Positions 32,603-37,699 of a stretch of DNA of 37,699 nt are shown one piece after another. Position numbers and translations under genes: made by a program. The number at the start of each line of letters is the position of its first letter. The stretch's first letter is position 1. The stretch comes from Acinetobacter parvus DSM 16617 = CIP 108168 (GTDB lineage Bacteria; Pseudomonadota; Gammaproteobacteria; Pseudomonadales; Moraxellaceae), in NCBI RefSeq assembly GCF_000368025.1, contig NZ_KB849211.1, positions 554,130-591,828 of the forward strand, in the 5' to 3' direction. The notes under the pieces are model-generated. The model searched no databases and was not told where the DNA came from. It saw only the letters and a list, made by a program, of their open reading frames with translations.

Positions 32603-33837
32603 TAGAGAGTTCCTTTCTTCCACCAGATGTATCAGGGCTGGTTGCAGCACTCGCCATCGGCCTGCTCATTGGTTTAGAACGAGGATGGCAGGATCGAGAA
32701 CTGCCAGAAGGCAGCCGAGTAGCAGGTCTACGTACCTTCACATTGACAGGATTGCTCGGAGGAGTGCTCGGTCATTTACAACCAAACTTCGGAGCTTGGC
32801 CGCTAGTTGCGGCCGTATTAGGGCTTTCCTTATTACTAACAGTGTCCTATGCTCGTACCGCAAAAATTTCCGGTAATTTAAGCGCTACCACGACGATCGC
32901 GATGCTGTTGACATTAGTTCTAGGTGCATATGCATCCCATGGTAATGTTACTTTAGCATTAACAGCGGCTGTCATCGTGGCTGTATTTTTGGATCTCAAG
33001 CCAACCTTACATGGTTGGTTACGCTTGATCGAACATCGTGAATTAACCGCATCTCTACAGTTACTGGTACTTTCTGTCGTTATATTACCTTACTTACCCA
33101 ATACGGGTATGGGACCTTTTGCTGCATTAAATCCTTACCAGTTATGGTGGGCGGTGATCCTGATTGCCGGACTCTCTCTGGCAGGTCATTTTGCCATGCG
33201 GCTCACCGGTTCAGAAAGAGGCATACTCTGGACAGGTCTATTGGGTGGTTTGGCATCTTCTACAGCTGCAACTGTTGCACTGGCACGCTATACACGCCAG
33301 CACCCCGTCATGGTCAGTGCTGCTATTTCTGGAACATTGGCTGCCTGTGGCATCATGTTTTTTCGTATGGTTGTGCTGATAGGCGTCATTGAGCCAGCAT
33401 TGCTAAGCACTTTTGGTGGTGCAATGATGATTGCGGGAATCCTTCTGCTGGGTATGGCATTGTGGAGACAACGCCAAATTACCAGCGCTGAAAACAACGA
33501 TCGAACAATAGAAGCAATGGCTCCTTTTGATCTTGGGACAGCATTCAGCTTCGCTGCTTTCCTGGCTGTCATGGCAGTCTTGGTCCCAGCAGCAAAACAA
33601 TGGTTGGGCACCAGCGGCATCTTCGTATTATCGACTATTTCTGGGCTAGCAGACGTAGATGCTATTTTAGTCTCACTTGCCCGCCTGCATAGTACTGAAG
33701 GCTTAACAACAAATGTGGCTGCTGTCGCGCTAGGGCTGGCCACACTGAGCAACATGTTAAGCAAAGCGACAATTGCATGGATGACAGGGGGGCACAGTTT
33801 GGCCGAGCTATCATATTTGGCTACACAATTGCCATGA
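32599..33837 (+). CDS. MgtC/SapB-DUF4010 family membrane protein, non-ATG start and C-terminal frameshift
   Basis: This polytopic protein opens (L)IESSFLPPDVSGLVAALAIG, then LLIGLERGWQDRELPEGSR and VAGLRTFTLTGLLGG, the MgtC/SapB signature, followed by the DUF4010 C-terminal block. No ATG exists before the signature: the frame starts at a stop at 32590 and the best candidate is CTG at 32599, overlapping the ATPase TGA. A TTG at 32743 would delete the signature. Near 33793, GGGGGGCACAG seems to carry an extra CA. The frame ends at 33837, whereas two frames over the sequence continues QFGRAIIFGYTIAMIGAGVA to a TAA at 33881, a convincing last helix. The protein probably has a lost or altered C terminus. 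The function of this family in copper clusters is unknown. Confidence 0.75.
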   Translation: MIESSFLPPDVSGLVAALAIGLLIGLERGWQDRELPEGSRVAGLRTFTLTGLLGGVLGHLQPNFGAWPLVAAVLGLSLLLTVSYARTAKISGNLSATTTIAMLLTLVLGAYASHGNVTLALTAAVIVAVFLDLKPTLHGWLRLIEHRELTASLQLLVLSVVILPYLPNTGMGPFAALNPYQLWWAVILIAGLSLAGHFAMRLTGSERGILWTGLLGGLASSTAATVALARYTRQHPVMVSAAISGTLAACGIMFFRMVVLIGVIEPALLSTFGGAMMIAGILLLGMALWRQRQITSAENNDRTIEAMAPFDLGTAFSFAAFLAVMAVLVPAAKQWLGTSGIFVLSTISGLADVDAILVSLARLHSTEGLTTNVAAVALGLATLSNMLSKATIAWMTGGHSLAELSYLATQLP

Positions 33838-33919
33838 TAGGTGCTGGCGTAGCTCTGGCTCTCAGTTTGAGCTTTATGTAAGGTCAACTCGGGTAAATGG
33901 AAGATGTTCAAAAAATGAG

Positions 33920-35320
33920 TTAAAATGATTCCCCTTGCATGGATTCACTTTGAAAAACAATGGTAAAAATGATTCGACCATTGAGGGATTCAGCCTGGAT
34001 GGTCGCCCCAAGCATATCAAGAATAGATTTGGTTATGGCTAATCCCAATCCCGTTCCTTCCTCTATCCTTTGTCTAGATGCATCTGTTCGATAAAATCGA
34101 TCAAATAACCTGGATAGTTGTTCAGGAGAAATCTCAGGACCTTCATTTTCAATTGAAAATATTGTGTTATCTAAATTCTGTTGAAGTTTTATGCGTATTG
34201 TAGAATTCTTATTTCCATATTTAACTGCATTAGATAATAGATTGCTGAGTGCTCGACGTAACATAGCAGGATCACCTTTGACATTTCCAGATCCTGTTTG
34301 TTGAAGCGTCATATTTTTTTCGGCAGCTAGCGCATCATAGAAATCAAATAAAGCTGTAACTTCTTTAACCAGGTCAATATCCTGTAAGTTCTGTAAATTT
34401 AAGCCATGTTCTGCTTTTGCTAAGAAAAGCATATCGGACACCATTCGAGCCAAACGTTCAAATTCTTCTAAATTAGAAAATAGTACTTCTTGATAGATAT
34501 TAATATCTCGGTTACGTGCAAGACATACTTGAGTTTGAGTCATTAAGTTATTAATCGGTGTTCTAATTTCATGTGCTAAATCAGATGAAAAATCGGAAAG
34601 TTTTTCTAAAGCTGATTCTAGTCTGTCCAGCATATCATTGAAGGCGATTGCTAATGATTTTAGTTCTGTTGGTGTGTGCTCAACTTCTAAACGTTCTGAA
34701 AGATGTTGGGCAGAAATGCCTTCTGCGACCTGAGCCATTTTTTGCACGGGTCTTAAACCTCTCCAGGTTGCAAACCAGCCTAAAAACATTAAACAAATCG
34801 TACCGGCTAAACCAATGTAAAAAAGTTGACGCTTAAAATCATTTAAAAAATGTAGATGTTCAGATGTATCGATCCCCACAATAATTCGTACAGATTGTAT
34901 TACAGTATTTTTATTCATCTCCGTGTTGTAGATCATGCCATGATAGGTCTTATCCTGAATTTTCCATTTAATCCATGAATTATTTGCTGACTTGATTAAA
35001 TTTTGAGTATTAATGATTGAGGATGCTGAACTAAATAAAACTTTACCTGTCGGTCGTTCTATTTGGACCATAAGATCATGGTGTCCAACTAAAGCATCTT
35101 TCAAATATAGATCAAGTTCTGGAGAATTTTTAGGATGCTGTTGGAGAAGATTCTGAATCAGCTGGATTTTACCTTCTAATTGGGTACGATCTTGCGTTTC
35201 AAAATGATGCATCACTAATTTATGGATGAAAAACCCCATCATAATGAGAATGCATATAGTCGATAATGAGAAAATAATACCAATACGAAAACTGATAGAT
35301 TTGAAGAATTTATTATTCAT
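33920..35320 (-). CDS. copS: Copper-sensing histidine kinase (CusS/CopS-like)
   Basis: This 466-residue kinase has an N-terminal helix (about 11-33), a periplasmic sensor domain (about 34-165), a second helix (LFYIGLAGTICLMFLGWFATW) and a HAMP domain (RGLRPVQKMAQVAEGISAQH). HisKA follows with the phospho-acceptor in DFSSDLAHEIRTPINNLM, and HATPase_c with N, G1 (ENEGPEISPEQL) and G2 (EEGTGLGLAITKSIL) boxes. Its length and layout fit the heavy-metal sensor kinases CusS/CopS/PcoS. The gene overlaps the end of copR by 8 bp, so the pair is translated together. Confidence 0.92.
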   Translation of the reverse strand: MNNKFFKSISFRIGIIFSLSTICILIMMGFFIHKLVMHHFETQDRTQLEGKIQLIQNLLQQHPKNSPELDLYLKDALVGHHDLMVQIERPTGKVLFSSASSIINTQNLIKSANNSWIKWKIQDKTYHGMIYNTEMNKNTVIQSVRIIVGIDTSEHLHFLNDFKRQLFYIGLAGTICLMFLGWFATWRGLRPVQKMAQVAEGISAQHLSERLEVEHTPTELKSLAIAFNDMLDRLESALEKLSDFSSDLAHEIRTPINNLMTQTQVCLARNRDINIYQEVLFSNLEEFERLARMVSDMLFLAKAEHGLNLQNLQDIDLVKEVTALFDFYDALAAEKNMTLQQTGSGNVKGDPAMLRRALSNLLSNAVKYGNKNSTIRIKLQQNLDNTIFSIENEGPEISPEQLSRLFDRFYRTDASRQRIEEGTGLGLAITKSILDMLGATIQAESLNGRIIFTIVFQSESMQGESF

Positions 35321-35993
35321 CTTCTACCTCTAATACATACCCCATTCCTCTAATATTTTGAATTAACTTAGGGGTAAAATTACTATCTACTTTATTTCTT
35401 AATCGTTTAATAGCGACTTCAACTACATTTGTATCACTATCAAAGTTCATATCCCAAATTTGAGATGCAATCAGCGCTCTTGGTAGAATTTCACCTCTTC
35501 TACGCATAAAAAGCTCCATAAGCGCGAATTCTTTAGCCGTTAAATCAATGCGTTGACCTGCTCGTGTTACCCGACGTTTTCTCAAATCAAGTTCTAAATC
35601 AGCAATCTTAATAATATTATTATCTTCTCTTTGTTGCCCTCGTCTAAGGAGCGTTTTTATTCGAGCTAGAAGCTCTGCAAAAGCAAAAGGCTTAACTAAA
35701 TAATCATCAGCGCCTAGCTCTAATCCTTTTACTCGATCTTCGATTTGATCTCGGGCGGTAAGAAAAAGAATGGGCATTGTTTTACCGCTGCTACGAATAT
35801 CATTGATAATATTCCAACCATTTAGTCCAGGTAACATCACGTCTAAAATAATTAAGTCATACTCTTCAGAAAGAGCTTGATGTTTACCCGTTAACCCATC
35901 TGTAACCCAGTCGGTAATATAACCCGCTTCGGATAAACCTTGTTTGAGATAGTCACCAGTTTTTTGTTCATCTTCAACCAATAATATTCTCAT
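35313..35993 (-). CDS. copR: Copper response regulator (CusR/CopR-like)
   Basis: This 226-residue OmpR-type regulator has a receiver with acidic EDE at 7-9, phospho-acceptor Asp51 in LIILDVMLPGLNGW and Lys in DDYLVKPFAF. A winged-helix DNA-binding domain follows (LDLRKRRVTRAGQRIDLTAKEFALMELF... SDTNVVEVAIKRLRNKVD). It is closest in appearance to CusR/PcoR/CopR. Its likely target is the 26-bp ATGACA-n4-TGTCAT site seen three times in this island, one copy being 63 bp upstream of its own start, which suggests autoregulation or shared control with the divergent oxidase operon. Confidence 0.93.
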   Translation of the reverse strand: MRILLVEDEQKTGDYLKQGLSEAGYITDWVTDGLTGKHQALSEEYDLIILDVMLPGLNGWNIINDIRSSGKTMPILFLTARDQIEDRVKGLELGADDYLVKPFAFAELLARIKTLLRRGQQREDNNIIKIADLELDLRKRRVTRAGQRIDLTAKEFALMELFMRRRGEILPRALIASQIWDMNFDSDTNVVEVAIKRLRNKVDSNFTPKLIQNIRGMGYVLEVEDE

Positions 35994-36055
35994 CTCAGAA
36001 TCCTAAGTCATTCATTAAACCTATAATAACTTTATAAAACCCGAGATTGAGATAG

Positions 36056-36081
36056 ATTACAAAAATGTCATTTTCAAGTCA
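36056..36081 (+). promoter_or_regulatory. CopR-type box C with promoter for the oxidase operon
   Basis: ATTACAAAAATGTCATTTTC followed by AAGTCA is the reverse-complement form of boxes A and B, differing from box A at two positions. On the plus strand TGTAAT (36108-36113) follows the AAGTC end after 27 nt, the same distance as at box A. Transcription would begin near 36120, ahead of the ATG at 36142. copR is on the other side. Confidence 0.75.
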
Positions 36082-36141
36082 CTCAGATGTTCGGTGAAGC
36101 GTTTTATTGTAATACGAAGAAACTTAATTTTAGAGAAACTT

Positions 36142-36459
36142 ATGAAAACTGTATTGCGTCGTAGCTTAACTACTTTAGTGTGCATGGGAGCATTAATCGC
36201 AGGTACTCAATCTTGGGCAAATGATGCAAAAGATCTATCAAATTCGAAATCTAATGCTGTGACAACTGCAAAAAAAGCACAAGAGCCGTGTTCTAAACCT
36301 TGTAAGATGAACAAGGATAATAAGGTTCAGCAAGAACCTAGCCAACAGCAAGCGGCAAATTCCTCTGATATGTCGAAAATGGATCATTCCATGATGAATA
36401 TGGACCATTCGAAAATGGATCATTCAAAAATGAATATGTCCAATACATCAAATAAATAA
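36142..36459 (+). CDS. Small exported Met/His-rich copper-binding protein
   Basis: A signal peptide (TVLRRSLTTLVCMGALIAGT... WA) leads a mature chain of about 80 residues. A CxxxC element (EPCSKPCKMNKD) comes first, then a C-terminal repeat of MDHSK/MDHSMMNM units (about 85-105). The MDHS repeats resemble metal-binding tails of CopA/CopB oxidase systems. It is probably a periplasmic Cu(I)/Cu(II) buffer; no named family is recognised. The ATG at 36142 is chosen because the upstream ATG at 36094 lies before the predicted transcription start. Confidence 0.78.
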   Translation: MKTVLRRSLTTLVCMGALIAGTQSWANDAKDLSNSKSNAVTTAKKAQEPCSKPCKMNKDNKVQQEPSQQQAANSSDMSKMDHSMMNMDHSKMDHSKMNMSNTSNK

Positions 36460-36545
36460 TTTTATAAAAGCAGGAAAGGAGTATTGGAGCTAACGATAAG
36501 GATTGCCTTAATACTCTAATCTGGTCTTTTTAACGGTGAGATAGA

Positions 36546-37699
36546 ATGTCAAATAAGTTAAGTCATGTACTCTTAATTGGAGTTGGTTTATTTTCATCAA
36601 CTTGGGTAATGGCGGCAGTTAAAGAATATGATTTAACGATCGCGGAACAGACTGTAAATATTACAGGAAAACCGCTAAAGAGAATTACCGTTAATGGTAA
36701 ATTCGTTGCACCACTTCTTGAATTTGAAGAAGGTGATGAGGCCGTTATCCGTGTTCACAATAAGTTAAAAAATCAGGACTCTTCAATCCATTGGCATGGC
36801 TTATTATTACCTGGAATTATGGATGGTGTACCTGGATTTAACAAATTTAATGGCATTGCCCCTAATAAAACTTATGAATATAAGTTTAAAGTCCGCCAAA
36901 ATGGTACTTATTGGTATCATTCACATAGTAAAGGACAAGAACAAGACGGTTTATATGGTGCTTTTGTTATTTATCCTAAAGATAAAACTCCACTAACAGC
37001 TGCTGAAAAAACTGATAGAGATTATGTGGTTTTGCTTTCTGATTTTCATAATTCAACAAGTGATCAAATCACAAAGAATCTTAAAAAAGAAGCAGATTAC
37101 TATCAGAACCGTCGAGAAACGGTATTTGATGTCATGAAACAAGTTAAACGTGATGGATTAAAGGCAACTTGGCAAGACCGCTCTATGTGGAATCAGATGC
37201 GGATGTTGAAAACAGATATGTCTGATGTCACAGGCTATACATTTTTAATGAATGGCAAAACACCTCAGCAAAACTGGACCGGTAATTTTAAAGCTGGAGA
37301 AAAAGTTCGCCTTCGATTTATTAATGCTTCTGCAATGTCATTTTTTGATGTACGAATTCCAAATTTAAAAATGACTGTAGTCAGTGCTGATGGTCAACCT
37401 GTAAAGCCCGTTCCTGTAGATGAGTTCCGTATAGGTACTGCTGAAACTTATGATGTCATTGTTGAACCGAAACAAGCCCATTATCAAATCGAAGCTGAAT
37501 CTATTGATCGTACTGGATTTTCGGTTGGAACCTTACATGATGAAAATACCTCACCTGTAAAACAAATTGAGATGCCTAAGCCTCGTCCTCGTTCTTTATT
37601 GACTATGGAAGATATGGGAATGAATCATGATATGTCTTCTATGAAAGGCATGAATCACGATATGTCTTCTATGAAAGGTATGGATCATGATATGTCTTC
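36546..37699 (+). CDS. CopA/PcoA-type multicopper oxidase (runs off right edge)
   Basis: This is a periplasmic oxidase thought to convert Cu(I) to less toxic Cu(II). The visible ~384 residues include a signal peptide (SHVLLIGVGLFSSTWVMA), the first cupredoxin domain with copper ligands in SSIHWHGLLLPGIMDGVPG and GTYWYHSHS, the second domain, and the start of a Met-rich linker with MNHDMSSMKG repeats. It lacks the twin-arginine motif usual in PcoA/CopA; an upstream in-frame TGA at 36537 rules out a longer leader, so Sec export is implied. GGTGAGA precedes the ATG. The C-terminal copper ligands lie beyond the window. Confidence 0.92.
   Translation, partial: MSNKLSHVLLIGVGLFSSTWVMAAVKEYDLTIAEQTVNITGKPLKRITVNGKFVAPLLEFEEGDEAVIRVHNKLKNQDSSIHWHGLLLPGIMDGVPGFNKFNGIAPNKTYEYKFKVRQNGTYWYHSHSKGQEQDGLYGAFVIYPKDKTPLTAAEKTDRDYVVLLSDFHNSTSDQITKNLKKEADYYQNRRETVFDVMKQVKRDGLKATWQDRSMWNQMRMLKTDMSDVTGYTFLMNGKTPQQNWTGNFKAGEKVRLRFINASAMSFFDVRIPNLKMTVVSADGQPVKPVPVDEFRIGTAETYDVIVEPKQAHYQIEAESIDRTGFSVGTLHDENTSPVKQIEMPKPRPRSLLTMEDMGMNHDMSSMKGMNHDMSSMKGMDHDMS
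37620..37699 (+). repeat. 30-bp tandem repeat encoding M-N/D-H-D-M-S-S-M-K-G
   Basis: Three units start at ATG codons 37620, 37650 and 37680, exactly 30 bp apart and differing by a few bases. The third is cut by the window edge. They add Met and His copper ligands to the oxidase linker. Confidence 0.9.

Noticed and set aside
36479..36516. GAGTATT/AATACTC inverted repeat before the oxidase gene
   Set aside because: The loop is 24 nt, so stability is doubtful; not enough to call a terminator or operator.
1..37699. CRISPR arrays, tRNA or rRNA genes, phage modules
   Set aside because: No regularly spaced repeats, tRNA cloverleaf, rRNA segment or phage structural gene was seen; the only short tandem repeat is coding (37620-37699).

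Overview
The window looks like an Acinetobacter chromosome segment carrying an acquired metal-resistance island. The evidence is the A+T-rich composition, the Acinetobacter-type insertion sequences (an IS6-family transposase of the IS1006/IS1008 kind and IS5-family ends reading GGCTTTGTTGCACAAA), and housekeeping proteins typical of Moraxellaceae. Species is not determined here.

Region 1 (1-1216): the 5' end of a large trimeric autotransporter-type adhesin gene runs off the left edge on the minus strand. It is followed by a decayed IS5-family element with an internal deletion, a frameshift and a nonsense codon.

Region 2 (1217-19384): ordinary chromosome. In order: a LuxR-type response regulator with an overlapping 7TMR-type histidine kinase; ppk1; mtgA; a rhomboid protease; a HigBA-type toxin-antitoxin pair with a 20-bp palindrome at its start; a YbbA/YbbP-like ABC pair divergent from tesA; a beta-carbonic anhydrase; an exported alpha/beta hydrolase with an unrecognised downstream gene; nfuA; a second rhomboid protease; a LuxR remnant; and epmA overlapping pdxB. 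Well-formed terminators separate several units.

Region 3 (19385-23566): a mobile junction. An IS3-family element, whose orfA is interrupted by a stop, abuts an IS6-family copy that has lost its 3' end. A second, shorter IS6 copy lies 1.8 kb away in inverted orientation and ends at a 113-bp MITE-like element. Between the IS6 copies is a two-gene metal module: a CDF transporter with a Cys-rich tail and two DCxxEE-type HMA domains, divergent from a CadR/PbrR-like MerR regulator, with a 19-bp-spacer MerR promoter between them.

Region 4 (23567-37699): a copper island. Minus strand: copZ-copA (chaperone and Cu(I) ATPase) and copC-copD. Plus strand: a Met-rich periplasmic protein, a DUF2933 protein, an isoprenylcysteine methyltransferase-like protein, a second Cu ATPase with YHS and heavy-metal-binding domains, and an MgtC/DUF4010-type membrane protein. 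Then copRS (minus), and a Met/His-rich small protein with a PcoA/CopA multicopper oxidase (plus), cut by the right edge.

The copper genes appear to form one regulon. Three nearly identical 26-bp sites, each with an ATGACA-n4-TGTCAT core like the E. coli CusR box, lie upstream of copZA, between copCD and the plus-strand operon, and between copRS and the oxidase operon. At two sites a -10-like hexamer follows at exactly the same 27-nt spacing. The inferred circuit is that CopS senses periplasmic copper, CopR binds these sites, cytoplasmic Cu(I) is carried by CopZ and exported by the two ATPases, and periplasmic copper is bound or oxidised by CopC, the Met-rich proteins and the oxidase.
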